This document shows positions 24,441-36,130 of a stretch of 64,000 nucleotides of DNA, piece after piece. The notes beneath the pieces were generated by a model. It saw only the letters and a program-made list of their open reading frames with translations, was not told where the DNA came from and searched no databases. Both the position numbers and the translations under genes were made by a program. The stretch is from Bufo bufo (lineage: Eukaryota > Chordata > Amphibia > Anura > Bufonidae), in assembly GCF_905171765.1 (NCBI RefSeq), contig NC_053391.1:112519409-112583408 (forward strand), written 5' to 3'. Numbering within the stretch: position 1 is the stretch's first letter; every line of letters begins with the position of its first letter.

Positions 24441-24677
24441 GGACTATGTCTTGCTGTACAGCACAGTTGATATATACATATAAAAGTAGGTAATGGGTTG
24501 AAGTCCAAAACGGATCCTAATATCTATACAAATCGCCACTAACTGCCCACCATCAAGATGTTATGATAATGTTGCAATACTTAAGTTACAGGCGCTAATC
24601 AGCAGGCAATAAATATTAATTTAATTTAAAGAAGAGAAGAGGGGGAAAGCAAAGATAGATAACGTGACAGAAATTCA

Positions 24678-25445
24678 TTGCTTATGCCTTGGGGATTACC
24701 TGCTGAGGGAAATAAAATAGCCCCTGCAGCAATCCGCAGGTCGCCTGGTGCCTTGGATGATATGCAGATTATCAATCTATCTAAAAGATCACTGAATACT
24801 GACGAGATGGCAGTTCTGAGTAAGGGATTGTCCTTTGTCCCTACTAACAAATTTGATTTGTTTGGTTGGGTCAAGGATCTCCATTTATTCATGCGTAGAT
24901 TGAAATAGAATTTTTCTTTTCTACGCACGATAGGAGACAATGTCTGGAATTGGGCATTGAGGAGGAGGATCTCGCAAATGTGAATATTCTAGCAGTCTCT
25001 GGTACTGCAAGTCTTACGCACCCCATTAGCACTTATGTTGATTACATACTTCGGCCTTTTGTTACATCTCTTCCGTCGTATGTACGTGATTCCATGGAGG
25101 TCATCAGTAAGGTGGATGTTGATATTGATGTGATGCTAGCCAGTTTGGACGTGGAGGCTCTATATAATTCAATTCCACATGGGAGGGGGTGTGAAGTGGC
25201 GGCCTCCTTCCTACGGGAGAGGAGTACTCACTACTGGCCGCACAATGAATTTGTGCTCACATTGTTAAGGTTCATTTTGGAACACAACTTCTTCCTCTTC
25301 AATAACAAAATCTTCCACCAAGTAAAAGGCGTGGCGATGGGGAGCCCACGTGCCCCCACGTACGCTAATCTTTACCTGGGTGGTTGGGAGAGGGAGGTTA
25401 CCTGGTGTATTGGAGAGCACTTAAATGACATAAAAAATTATGCAG
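24678..25445 (+). pseudogene. Penelope-like element reverse transcriptase, partial
   Basis: The first part (24678-24908) reads INLSKRSLNTDEMAVLSKGL and FVPTNKFDLFGWVKDLHLF, typical of the N-terminal part of Penelope-type ORFs. After a frame change near 24907 the second part reads ELGIEEEDLANVN, LASLDVEALYNSIPHGRG (the motif with the first catalytic Asp) and FHQVKGVAMGSPRAPTYANL (motif B). The sequence degenerates before the YIDD-type motif, around 25440, so the 3' half including any GIY-YIG endonuclease is missing. The family uses reverse transcription to insert near the site of a cut end. Confidence 0.82.
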
Positions 25446-26360
25446 ACACGCCGGTAGCCATACATGTGACAGAGAATCATGCCAGCAGTCCTGGGGTTTA
25501 AGGTTATTCTTGTTGTCAGGCCACATGAAGATAACACTTTATTTTATGCAGATTTTTCCACAGTTTTTAATATGAACTTCAATACGTTTCTGCAAAATAA
25601 TTCATGGCAAAACCGTGTAGCATATCTGAGTAATATACACTGTGTGCAGGTGCCCTCAATGATACAACACGGAAAGCAGATAACACAATGGTGAACACAG
25701 CTGATTTGAATGTAAATGAAAAAAAATTACAAAACAGTAAAAAAAAATAACACATGTGTTTATCTTAATCTGCTATAACATTTTCCTAGTTGCTACATTT
25801 TAAAAAAAAAAACTTATTTTTACAATAATTTATATTAAAAAAATCTCCAACCTGCATTTCTTAAAATTGCTTTGACATTTATTTCAAATCTTGAGGAGGC
25901 CTAATTCTGAATGCCATGTCGTGATTATGCCTAGTTCTTGAATAGCTCTTGGAAGATTTTTTTTTCTCTGTTGCCTTAACAAATACTGCAGTTGAAGGCC
26001 AGAAATCTCAGACATACAGGAAAATAGAGCGTCTGTGTTCTTATAAGCTCTGAGACTCCCACCCCTTTAAATGTCATCATTTTGTTCCAAGCACTAGAAC
26101 AGCAATTGGATCTATTGAAATTCAATGCATCTAATGCACATGACAAAAGCTTCTGCGCCTGGAGGAAATAGAAAGATTCTTACTGATAGGTGAACAAATA
26201 AGACAGAGTGAAAATGCATGATGGCACGTCGGTGCACAGTTTATTGCAGATGTTAGAGTCCTTTTAACTATTTTATCACCTCTACCTTTCCACAAGTCCT
26301 TTAAAAAACTTTTTTTTGCTGTTGTTAACTTACCAAGAAAAAGAAGCAGATGAGAGGGAG
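25446..26360. other. A/T-rich stretch, nothing recognised
   Basis: No gene, terminus or long repeat is seen. There are poly(A)-rich patches at 25720-25850. Confidence 0.45.
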
Positions 26361-26576
26361 TAAGGTCTGTTTGCCACTTGCATTGTTGTTTTCCGGCATT
26401 GAGATCCGGCGGAGGATCTCAATAACGAAAAAAAAAAAAACCATTTCCGTTTTGTCCTCATGCAAAAGAGATCCGTTCAGGATGCATCAGAATGTCTTCC
26501 CTTCCAGCAGCATTCTGTTTTGTGTCCGGTCACAAAAATGGAAAAGAAAATGAATCAGGCACTGAAAACAAGGTAA

Positions 26577-27027
26577 GGCTACTTTCACACTAGCGTTCGG
26601 AGCGGGTCCATCTGATGTTTCATCAGACGGACCCGCTCCTATAATGCAGACGTTTGCATTTCTAAGTGTGAAAGTAGCCTGAACGGATCCGTCCAGACTT
26701 TACATTGAAAGTCAATGGGGACGGATCCGTTTGAAGATAGAGCCATATAGTGTCATCTTCAAGCGGATCCGTCCCCATTGACTTCCATTGTAAGTCTGGA
26801 CGGATCCGCTCGCCTCCGCACGGCCAGGCGGACACCCGAACGCTGCAAGCAGCGTTCAGGTGTCCGCTCACTGAGCGGAGGCTGAACGCTGACAGACTGA
26901 TGCATTCTCAGCGGATCCGCCTCCACTGAGAATGCATTAGGGCTGGACGGCTGCGTTCGGTGCCGCTTGTGAGAGCCTTCAAACGGAGCTCACGGGCGGA
27001 CACCTAAAAGCAGGTGTAAAAGTAGCC
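26577..27027. mobile_element. Foldback MITE, GGCTACTTTCACACT family
   Basis: 451 bp, with GGCTACTTTCACACTAGCG at the left and the complementary CAGGTGTAAAAGTAGCC at the right, TAA on both sides (26574-26576 and 27028-27030). Internal inverted sections such as GACGGATCCGT and AAGCGGATCCGTCC fold the whole element. It is closely similar to 30745-31242. No protein is encoded. Confidence 0.85.
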
Positions 27028-27030
27028 TAA

Positions 27031-27516
27031 GGCCTCTTTCACACGACCGTTTTTTTTTTTCTGTTTTGCAGGCCGTTTTTTGCGTTCCGTATACGGTCCG
27101 TATACGGAACCATTCATTTCAATGGTTCCGCAAAAAAAACGGAATGTACTCTGTATGCATTCCATTTCCGTATTTCCGTTTTTCCGTTCCGTTTTAACAT
27201 AGAACATGTCCTATTATTGCCCGCAAATCACGTTACGTGGCTACATTCAAGTCAATGGGTCCGCAAAAAAAACGGAAGACATATGGAAATGCATCCGTAT
27301 GTCTTCCGTTTCCGTTCCGTTTTTTGCTATTGAAAATGCTATTGAAAATGTTATGCCCAGCCCAATTTTTTCTATGAAATTACTGTATACTGTATATGCC
27401 ATACGGAAAAACGAAACGGAAACGGAAACACAACGGAAACAAAAAACGGAACAACGGATCCGTTTAAAACGGACCGCAAAACACTGAAAAAGCCATACGG
27501 TCGTGTGAAAGAGGCC
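27031..27516. mobile_element. Foldback MITE, GGCCTCTTTCACACGACCG family
   Basis: 486 bp. The ends GGCCTCTTTCACACGACCG and CGGTCGTGTGAAAGAGGCC are perfect 19-bp complements. TAA flanks both sides; the left TAA is also the right duplication of the neighbouring MITE. The interior is rich in self-complementary TCCGTATACGGA-like blocks. Non-coding. Confidence 0.9.
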
Positions 27517-27721
27517 TAAGTCAAAGGTGACGGATCCGTTTTTTTCTGTCCCTCATTGACTTTCAATGTATTTAGTGATGAATCTGTTTTTATTCCGTTT
27601 TGATTTCACACAACAGCATCCGCATGTGCAAAATCAAAACGCATCTGTTTAATTATGGTATTGAGATCCTCTGCTGGATCTCAATACCGGAATTAACGAC
27701 GCAATGGTGAAAGTAGCCTAA

Positions 27722-27877
27722 GGATAGAGCCACACAGTCAGGTTTCCTGGTGCAGTTTTGGAAGCCAGAAGTGAATCATAAAATGAGAGAAAGTATAAAT
27801 GGCAGATACGACTTTGAATTCACTCCTGGCTTTGACTTACAAAATTGAATCAGGAAACCGGAAGGTGTAGCCATACC
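27722..27877. mobile_element. Short foldback MITE adjoining the cluster
   Basis: 156 bp, with inverted ends GGATAGAGCC...CAGGTTTCCTG and CAGGAAACCGGAAGG...GCCATACC. TAA is on the left (shared with the outer MITE) and TTTA on the right, so the duplication is imperfect. The interior also pairs (CAGAAGTGAATCA with GAATTCACTCCTG). Confidence 0.6.
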
Positions 27878-27880
27878 TTT

Positions 27881-28062
27881 ACACCTAAAGGGCTTCTGTC
27901 AGCAGAAACATGGGCATTAACCTGGCGATGTGCTAATGTCAGCTGAACATAACTATCTTCTATGCAGATGAGCCTCTAGGAGCGAGGAGGGGGGGCGGGC
28001 GTTGCTCTTGCTCGTAGAGGCTCCATTCTCACACCTCTGGCCATGACCTGCTAGATTGACTG
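27881..28062 (+). mobile_element. Fragment of TTAA-type foldback element
   Basis: AAAGGGCTTCTGTCAGCAG, GCGATGTGCTAATGTCAGCT and GATGAGCCTCTAGG correspond in order to parts of the left arm of the element at 54761-55515. The inverted partner arm is absent, so this is a one-armed remnant. Confidence 0.55.
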
Positions 28063-29600
28063 GATCTGGCCATGTTCACATCATCCTGCCTGGCCCTGAG
28101 TTCAGGTGAAGTTGTCAGCTGTTTAGTATGCTGCGCAGGCGTAGTGAAGAAATGATGCTCACCAGCTGCGGACTTCCTTATTGCACCTGCACCTCATACG
28201 ACACAGTATACCCTTTCCACTTCAGTTATGTATTCAGCGCAAGCACAGTAATGAAGTCCTATTGTATTATTAATGACTTGTATACTCCCAGCATAGGTCA
28301 GTATGGTTGTGACGGAGTTAATTAACTCTGGCACAACCCTTTGCAGGAGGTTGCTAGTTGGTGGCTGGCTCCATCCCCTAGAATGGTTAAAATGCTTTTA
28401 GATCAACTTGGACACAAACATCCCACTGTGTCAATGCGACATATTCTTATGGCAGGGGGTGTGTTAATTACACACCTCCATTCTGATTGGTGGCCTTTAG
28501 AAAGCTGAACCCAGTGTGAAATGGCTTCACCTTTCAATAGACTGACCCATAGCGGCAGCATATGGCTGTCATAGAGACGGTGGCTACCGGTTCTGCAAGC
28601 GCACCATCAGAAGTATGCAGTGTTCCTAAATTGCTACCACATCCTGAGGATGAAATGCTTTACTAATGTTGCAGCACAGAAACGCGTTGTGTGGGAGGCT
28701 ATACTGATAAACTAGTAGCCAGCTTGGAGAGAAATAGGGGTTATGGGGCAATCCAGTCCCTGCAGCTATAGTCATATACTCTAGTGTTTTAGCTGCAATA
28801 CACATAGTAAGCACAGAGGCAACATATCTGCAATGTGTGACCCTTCATCAATGTACTACAGCCTTTACATCCTATGATCGGGGTTTCACGCACTAAGCTT
28901 GCCTCTTATCTGCACCTAGTGAGCGGAGGTCCCGTTACAGAGACAGCAGTTACCGGTCACACACCTTCACTGATAGACCTGCTACTTTTCTTACCCGCAA
29001 ATCTGATGGCGGAATCATTCACCCCGTTCTGATAATTACCTAGATGTATTGGAACAGACAGTTGTACTGCCACAGCTGTTACTTGGGAGGGCACACTGAA
29101 AATATTAGTAACCCTCCTCCGATTTCCCATGTGAAAGGAGCACTTGGATCTTTTATATACCGTTCAAGGATCCGATTATCCTCTACCCAGCCTGATTATT
29201 GATAGAGCGGTTTGGCCACATTTGTTTAGTAGTCTTTATTTTAAGAACGTTGCATTTTAACATTTTGCAGTCAATCTCATTAGTAAAAAAAAAAAAAAAA
29301 CATAAACTGACACTATCTATTTTTGTTAACCCAAGTTCATATGGGCCCATCTATATGAGGAGGATTTCTGACGCAAATTGCGGCGCAATGGTTAGTTGCA
29401 CTGCAATCTGCAACTTTTCCCTATTGACACCAGATCTAAAATATTGGGCGTGGTGTGGGCGGGGAAGAGGACGGGCCAGTAGAAAATGATCTAAATGTAA
29501 GACAAGGAAGCTGGCTTACATTGACGCTGGATGCGCCGAAGTTATTTAGAGGCCTGCGTCTATACGTAACTCCGGCGGTTCCACAGCCAGATATTGGGGT
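28063..29600. other. Unassigned stretch with a GAAACGCGT motif
   Basis: No coding sequence is recognised. A palindrome GAGTTAATTAACTC lies at about 28315. A GAAACGCGTT motif at 28679-28688 suggests Penelope-type terminal sequence (separate entry). An A17-like run is near 29286. The right part (29330-29640) looks like a decayed foldback ending in ACATGACCCCC. Confidence 0.4.
28637..28694 (+). ncRNA. Degenerate hammerhead-like motif
   Basis: CCACAT, CTGAGGATGA (the CTGATGA core with three extra bases), then GCACAGAAACGCGTTGTGTGG. Stem I pairs CCACAT with GTGTGG (one G-U). The GAAACGCGT block matches the ribozyme at 24095-24132. The core insertion means cleavage is doubtful; it is probably a decayed Penelope terminal repeat. 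Confidence 0.3.
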
Positions 29601-29635
29601 TATTAAGACCGGCATTTAAAATGCCGTTCTTAATA
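29601..29635. repeat. Near-perfect palindrome
   Basis: TATTAAGACCGGCATTT pairs with AAATGCCGTTCTTAATA with one mismatch and almost no loop. It is probably the terminal hairpin of a small decayed transposon. Confidence 0.6.
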
Positions 29636-29705
29636 CATGACCCCCAAAATGTGTGAAGGCGCAGTGTTTTTAAACTATGTTAATAACCTCAACCATGAGT
29701 TTCCA

Positions 29706-29708
29706 CAC

Positions 29709-29762
<54 letters not shown>

Positions 29763-29831
29763 TTATCTTATATCTATCTATCTGTCTATCTCATATATAT
29801 TTATCTATCTCATATCTATCTATTTATCTTA

Positions 29832-29864
<33 letters not shown>

Positions 29865-29912
29865 CATATCTATCTATCTATCTGTCTATCTCATATCTAT
29901 CTATTTATCTTA

Positions 29913-29965
<53 letters not shown>
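29706..29965 (+). repeat. (ATCT)n / (GATA)n microsatellite
   Basis: About 260 bp of ATCT units interrupted by TTATC, TGTC and CATATC variants. Open frames coding Ile-Tyr-Leu-Ser repeats run through it in two phases and are artefacts of the four-base period. Confidence 0.97.
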
Positions 29966-30741
29966 CAATTGAAATGGTGTACAACATAACAATGCATTCA
30001 ATATTGTGTAGTAACTTGTTCCAGGCTTTTATTTTCATGTCATTATGTTTCTTTTCATCTCACCTTTTTGTTTTGTGGAGTCTTTTTATAGTTCGATTTG
30101 GTTAGCTATATTTTCAATTAGAAGGTAAAAAAACTTTTGTTTCTAAACTTTTGATTCCAAATCTATACACACTATATTGGATGTTATCAGTGAACAGTTT
30201 AATTGCTCAGCTGCAGAAGAAATAATGTGTTCCTCTACTTTCTAAAAGCTCTCCGAGCATCTGCTTATGCAGTGCTATTGAAACAAAGCTCATTTAACCA
30301 AGTAAAGAAAAACATCTATAAAAATGAAAACTTTTTGGTTTGACATTAAAATAAGTTACAGTGATTGTTTAGGCTTTTATGAATGCAACTAACCAAGCTT
30401 TACAAACTGTTGAAGAACATTACCTCATACTACACATCTTCTGATTCCTATATAAGCTATGCTTTATATGTCTTAACACTTTTTCCATAACAGCATTTCA
30501 AAGCATAATGATACTCAAAACCTAACAATGACAACCCTTGTCTATATGCCCTACTACAGCTTACGAACTTTATAGAGGTGGTTCCCCACTCAGCCCAGGT
30601 GCATGCCTAAACAACATGAGCAAAGGGTACCTCAAAATTGTGACTTTGGGGTTTCATAAGCTAAAAGCCATAATCATCCAAATTATAACAAATAAAGGCT
30701 TGAAATATCTCATTTTGCATGTAATGAGTCTATCACATGTG
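29966..30741. other. A/T-rich stretch, nothing recognised
   Basis: No gene, terminus or repeat was recognised between the microsatellite and the MITE at 30745. Confidence 0.45.
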
Positions 30742-30744
30742 TTA

Positions 30745-31242
30745 GGCTACTTTCACACTAGCGTTCGGAGCGGGTCCGTCTGATGTTTCATCAGACGGAT
30801 CCGCTCCTATAATGCAGACGTTCGCATCCGTTCAGAACGGATCCGTCTGCATTATAACTTAGAAAAATTTCTAAGTGTGAAAGTAGCCTGAGCGGATCCG
30901 TTCAGACTTTACATTGAAAGTCAATGGGGGACGGATCCGCTTGAAGATTGAGCCATATAGTGTCATCTTCAAGCGGATCCGTCCCCATTGACTTCCATTA
31001 TAAGTCTGGACGGATCCGCTCGCCTCCGCACGGCCAGGCGGACACCCGAACGCTGCAAGCAGCGTTCAGGTGTCCGCTCACTGAGCGGAGCGGAGGCTGA
31101 AAGCTGGCAGGCGGATGCATTCTCAGTGGATCCGCCTCCACTGAGAATGCATTAGGGCCGGACGGCTGCGTTCAGGGCTGCTCGTGAGCCCCTTCAAACG
31201 GAGCTCACGAGCGGACACCTGAACGCAGGTGTGAAAGTAGCC
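30745..31242. mobile_element. Foldback MITE, GGCTACTTTCACACT family, TTA TSD
   Basis: 498 bp, with ends GGCTACTTTCACACTAGCG and CAGGTGTGAAAGTAGCC and TTA on both sides (30742-30744, 31243-31245). It is colinear with 26577-27027 over most of its length, including GCGGACACCCGAACGCTGC, with an extra 40 bp or so near 30820-30870. The high similarity implies recent spread of this family. Confidence 0.9.
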
Positions 31243-31245
31243 TTA

Positions 31246-31917
31246 GTTTCACCTTTTAAGTTGCATTACTGAAATAAATGAACTTTGCACGATATTCAGA
31301 TTTTTTGAGTTTCACCTGTATATCTGAAAATAAAATGCCTTTATTATGAAATGTATGCCTAGGCATGGCTTCTCCAGATGACATCAAATCGCCGGGTTTA
31401 GAGAAACTGGACTCACAGGAATGACCTGATTTCCAGCTCATGCACATTTCAGCTTCCTGATCCCTGCGGCATGTGACTGGGGTTGGGTCATTAAAGGGAA
31501 CCTGTCAGCAACCATATGTTCCCGCTCTGAGGACAACATGGCATAGTGACAGAACTACTGATTTCAATGGCTTTCACATTACCCCCTTCCTGCTGCAGCG
31601 ATTTTCCATTTTTCCCCCCCCTTTTTTTAATCCCTACCTTCCCCGCAGTCAAGACTTTTAGTTTTCTATTCACATAGACATATGAGAGTTTTTAGTTTTT
31701 TTACTAATGGCACAATTTAACTTTGCATCTGAAGTAGTAAGAAACTGGAAAAAAAATATATAAAGCTGGGTTTAGAAAAAATTCAATTTGGCCATAGTTT
31801 TATGAGTTTCATTTTAGCAGCATTACTTATGTGGTAAAACTGACATATTTAAAAATACTTTCTAAAAAGCTAAGCTAATAAGAAAAGCTAAGCCAGGTCT
31901 CCCTTGAGAAGAGAGAT
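31246..31917. other. Unassigned stretch with TTAAAGGG terminus
   Basis: A TTAAAGGGAACCTGTCAGCA motif at 31491-31510 is a TTAA-type transposon end; no right end was found. Otherwise nothing is recognised. Confidence 0.45.
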
Positions 31918-31920
31918 TTA

Positions 31921-32849
31921 GGCCCCTTTCACACGGGCGAGCTTTCCGCTTCTGCTTGAGGTGAACGCATTGCACCCGCACTGAATACCGACCCATTCAT
32001 TTCTATGGGGCTGTGTGATTTTCACGCATCACTTGTGCGTTGCGTGAAAATCGCAGCATGGTCTATATTGCAAGTTTTTCACGCAACGCAGGCCCAATAG
32101 AAGTGAATAGGGCTGCGTGAAAATCGCTAGCATCCGCAAGCAAGTGCGGATGCGGTGCGATTTTCACACATGGTTGCTAGGATGAAAGTCTATTCACTGT
32201 ATTATTTTCCCTTATAACATGGTTATAAGGGAAAATAATAGCATTCTTTAATACAGAATGCTTAATAGAAGGTCAATTGAGGGTTAAAAAAATTAATAAA
32301 AATTAACTCACCTCCTCCAATTGATCGCGTAGCTGCCAGTCTCCTGTTCTTTCTTCAGGACCTGTCAAAGGACCTGTGGTGACATCACTGTGCTCATCAC
32401 ATGATACATCACATGATCCATCACTATGGTGATGGACCATGTGATGAGCTCAGTGACGTCACCACAGGTCCTTTGACAGGTCCTGAAGAAAGAACCGGAT
32501 ATCGGCAGTTACGCGATCAATTGGAGGAGGTGAGTTAATTTTAATTTTTTTTTAACCCTCAATTGACCTTCTACTAAGCATTCTGTATTAAAGAATGCTA
32601 TTATTTTCCATTATAACCATGTTATAAGGGAAAATAATAAAATTTACAGAATACTGAAACCAAACCCGAACTTCTGTGAAAAAGTCTGGGTTCGGGTTCG
32701 GGTCTGGGTACCAAACATGCCGATTTTTCTCACACGCGTGCAAAATGCATTAAAACGCTTTGCACTTGTGGGGAAAAATCGTGCATGTTCCCGCAACGCA
32801 CCCGCATCTTTTCCTGCAATGCACCCGCAACGTCCGTGTGAAACCAGCC
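31921..32849. mobile_element. Large foldback MITE with TTA TSD
   Basis: 929 bp. The left end GGCCCCTTTCACACGGGCG and right end CCGTGTGAAACCAGCC are diverged complements, with TTA outside (31918-31920 and 32850-32852). About 250 bp on each side pair around a centre near 32407 (CATCACTATGGTGATG), including CAATTGATCGCGTA with TACGCGATCAATTG. It is related to the MITE at 33716-34801. Confidence 0.85.
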
Positions 32850-32852
32850 TTA

Positions 32853-33712
32853 CAGGCAATAGAACCCTTTCAATATTTGTGAGAAATATCTGTGACCGTC
32901 CTGATTATCACTCAGTTTTCCATCTCCGGTCTAGGGAAGGGAGGAGGGCGAGCAGAGACAGAAAGTTCCCGTAACCCCTTAGTGACCACCCACACGGCAG
33001 TCACTAAGGGGCCTTAGGCTGGGCCGCTGCTTTTTTACGGCAGCCCAGTCTAAGTGCTGCACGGGTCCCCCATGCTGTGGGGAGTGGGGGCCCGGCTCTC
33101 ACATGAGAGCCGAGGCCCTGCTCTAGCAGCCCAGACCAGCAGTAGTGACGATCCAGGCTGTTTAACACTTTACATGCTGCGGGAAATGGCATGTAAAGTG
33201 CTGACAGAGGGAGTCCGAGCGCAGGGTGCCGATGTGTGTGAAGATTGGATGGGGTCTATGAAGTTCCCAAGCCTGCCTTGATTAGTTTCCAGCAGGCTGC
33301 GCCTCTCTGGTGCAGTTCTCTGGTCAACCACAGGATAGCCCTGACATTAAAATGCACTGACACTAAAATGCAATGCCCTCTAGGGATAGTGCATTGCATT
33401 TTAAAATCAATCAAAAAGCTGTCTTTTATAGTCTATAGAAAAGCTGTCTTTTCTTGTGGGACTATTAAGTGGTAAAATAAAACACATTTATTCAATAAAA
33501 AAAATCCCATAACAAATTACGCATTTTTTTCCATTTAAAATATGCTTTTCAATGAAAAATATTGCAAAAAAAATCTCTCCCATATGTTTGGTATTGCCGC
33601 ATCCGTAACAACCCAGACTACATAAATATCATGTAAGTTATCCTCTGTGGTGAAGGCCGTAAAAAAAAAAAAAGACAAAATTGATAATTTATTCTTAGTT
33701 GCCACCTCTCCC
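32853..33712. other. Unassigned stretch
   Basis: No gene is supported. A small inverted repeat, CCCTTAGTGACC...GGTCACTAAGGG-like, occurs near 32977-33012, and CCACATGCTG-type GC-rich sequence follows, suggesting another decayed repeat. Confidence 0.4.
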
Positions 33713-33715
33713 TAA

Positions 33716-34801
33716 GGCCCCTTTCACACTGGCGAGTATTCCGCAAGGGTGAAGTGCGTGACGTGAACGCATTGCACCCCCACTGAATCCTGACCCATTC
33801 ATTTCAACAGGGCTGCGTACATGAGCGTTGTTTTTCACGCAGCACTTGTGCGTTGCATGAAAATCGCAGCAGGTTCTACATTCTGCGTTTTTTACGCAAC
33901 GCAGCCCCCATAGGAATGAATGGAAAATCACATAGCATCCGCAAGCAAGTGCAGATGTGGTGCGATTTTCACACATGGTTGCTACGAGATGATGTTAGTA
34001 AAAAGGGATGAGCAACCCCGGACCCAATTAAAGTCAATTCACTGTATTATTTTCCTTTCTAACATGGTTATAAGAAAAAATAGTAGCATTCTTAATACAG
34101 AATGCTAACTAAAATGTCCATTGAGGGGTTAAAAAATAACTAAAAATAAACTCACCTCATCCTCTTGATCGCTCAGCCGGTATCGTCTTCTTTCATCTTC
34201 CTGCAGGACCTTCAAAAGGACCTGCGCTGACATCATCGCGCTCACCACATGGTGAGCACGGTGACGTCAGCGCAGGTCCTGCTGAATGAAGATAGAAGGT
34301 CCTTCTATCTTCATTCAGCAGGACCTGCACTGACGTCACCGAACTCACCACTTAGTGAGCGCGATTACGTCATCGAAGGTCCTTTTGCAGGTCCTGCAGG
34401 AAGAAGAAAGAAGACGATACCGGCTGCACGATCAAGAGGATGAGGTGAGTTTATATTTTTTATTTTTTTAACCCCTCAATGGACATTTTAGTTAGCATTC
34501 TGTATTAAGAATGCTATTATTTTCCCTTATAACCATGTTAGAAGGGAAAATAATAAAAATCAACAGAACACCTAACCCAAACCTGAACTTCAGTGAAGAA
34601 TTCTGGGTTCGGGTCGGGGTACCACATTCAGTTTTTTATCACGTGCGTGCAAAACGCATTGCAGTCACGTGGAAAAAACTGAACAGCGGAACGCAATCGC
34701 AGACAAAACTGACTGAAATTGCGTGCATACTCGTGATGGTTTGCCGCAATACACCAGCAACGCATCCGGACAAAATCCGTGATGCCCGTGTGAAAGAGGT
34801 C
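33716..34801. mobile_element. Large foldback MITE with TAA TSD
   Basis: 1086 bp, with ends GGCCCCTTTCACACTGGCG and CCCGTGTGAAAGAGGTC and TAA on both sides (33713-33715, 34802-34804). It is homologous to 31921-32849. At its centre 34260-34299 and 34301-34340 are complementary at 39 of 40 positions around a single base, and weaker pairing continues outward for about 100 bp more. Confidence 0.87.
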
Positions 34802-34804
34802 TAA

Positions 34805-35752
34805 AAGTTGCAAAATCCTGACGTCACCAGAAAAGCGGTCAGGGGGGTAGAGCGGTAACAATTTGGGGACTGGTCTGGTGGGACTCTTGCTGCTGGACCC
34901 TCTCTGCTAGATCATGAACTAGTTGGTCTATACCCTCCATATGATTGGCCGATGCTGCAGTGGCGTCCGTAACTGAGCAGGTCACCCAGGAAAATATTTT
35001 AAATGATAATATAATGCCTGTAAGTAGAGACAAACTTAGCCAGTAAACCCTAACCTAGAACCCAGCTTGCTTTCTCTACCTACTTGTAATGCACGCCCTA
35101 GATAGTAAGATCGCAACTAGTCGACAGTTCCTATGCTCCTTACATACAGAGACAGCCAAGCACAAAGAGACAAAACAACACAAAAACAAAATTGTGTGTA
35201 AATGGGTCAGAACCAAGAGACAGAGGTCAAAAGATCAAGCTGGAGTCAGAGAAACGAGCAATCCAGTATGCACAGGAACCAGGAACACAGCTAGTGAGTC
35301 AAATACTATGAATGGCAATGGTATATGGCCAGGAGGGGTTTAATTAGAGCACCGACTCCCAGAATCAGAACCTGATATGTCATGACCCGGCGCTCCATTA
35401 GTCCGAAACACTGGTACACAGTAATAGAGCAGATAAGCAATCAGCCCACTCCTAGTCACCTCCAGCACACGCCTGCTGTGGGGAGAAATACTATTCCATG
35501 CTGTTGCTAAGGACACTGTCGCATCACCTGGTCTGGCTTAGCAGCACATCTCTCCTAGTCCAGTCACACTAAAGTTAGAGATCCCGGACAGTTCAATTTG
35601 TGACAATGCAAATTTATCAGTGGCATTTATTTAATTTTTTTATTTTTTTGAATTATTGCTTTCAGGGTCATATTTCTGCGAGAGAAAGAGAAAACATATT
35701 TTTACGGAAAAGCACCGATTGAACAGTTGGAGGCTACCACCAGAGGGACATC
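34805..35752. other. Unassigned stretch
   Basis: No gene or element end is recognised. Its right edge holds one of two similar 40-bp blocks (GCACCGATTGAACAGTTGG type) that flank the next MITE. Confidence 0.4.
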
Positions 35753-35755
35753 TTA

Positions 35756-36127
35756 GGCTACTTTCACACTAGCAGCAGGATGGATCCGACAGGCTGTTCA
35801 CTCTGTTCGAATCCGTCCTGCCACTATTTTGCCGTGCTGCCGGACTGCCGCTCTCCCCATTGACTATAATTGGGACGGGGCGGAGCTCCAGCGCAGCACG
35901 GCAGTGTAGGGCAAGAGGCCGCCGGACTAAAAAGTCGGACATGCAGTACTTTTAGTCCGGCGGCCTTTCGCCGTGCACTGCCGTGTTGCGCTGGAGCTCC
36001 GCCCCGTCCCCATTATAGTCAATGGGGACGGAGCGGCAGTCCGGCGGCACGGCGAAATAGCGGCAGGATGAATCTGACAGGGTGAACAGCCTGTCGGAAC
36101 CGTCCTGCCGCTGGTGTGAAAGTACCC
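35756..36127. mobile_element. Foldback MITE with TTA TSD
   Basis: 372 bp, with ends GGCTACTTTCACACTAGC and GGTGTGAAAGTACCC and TTA outside both (35753-35755, 36128-36130). The interior pairs over most of its length (GCTCCAGCGCAGCACGGC with the complementary GCCGTGTTGCGCTGGAGC). It split a short tandem duplication: similar blocks of about 40 bp lie at 35705-35745 and 36132-36172. Confidence 0.87.
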
Positions 36128-36130
36128 TTA

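Larger units (their letters stand above)
26364..27718. mobile_element. Outer TWA MITE hosting two further MITEs
   Basis: The left end GGTCTGTTTGCCACTTGC and the right end (complement of GGCTACTTTCACCATTGCG) are diverged inverted termini, and CATTGAGATCC with its complement repeats inside both ends (26398 and 27660). TAA lies outside both ends (26361-26363 and 27719-27721). Two other MITEs (26577-27027 and 27031-27516) sit inside. Superfamily assignment to PIF/Harbinger rests only on the TWA duplication. Confidence 0.7.

Noticed and set aside
24626..24940. Minus-strand frame of 104 codons
   Set aside because: It is the antisense of the Penelope-type reverse transcriptase.
29637..30105. Ile-Tyr-Leu-Ser repeat proteins
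   Set aside because: Translation of a GATA microsatellite.
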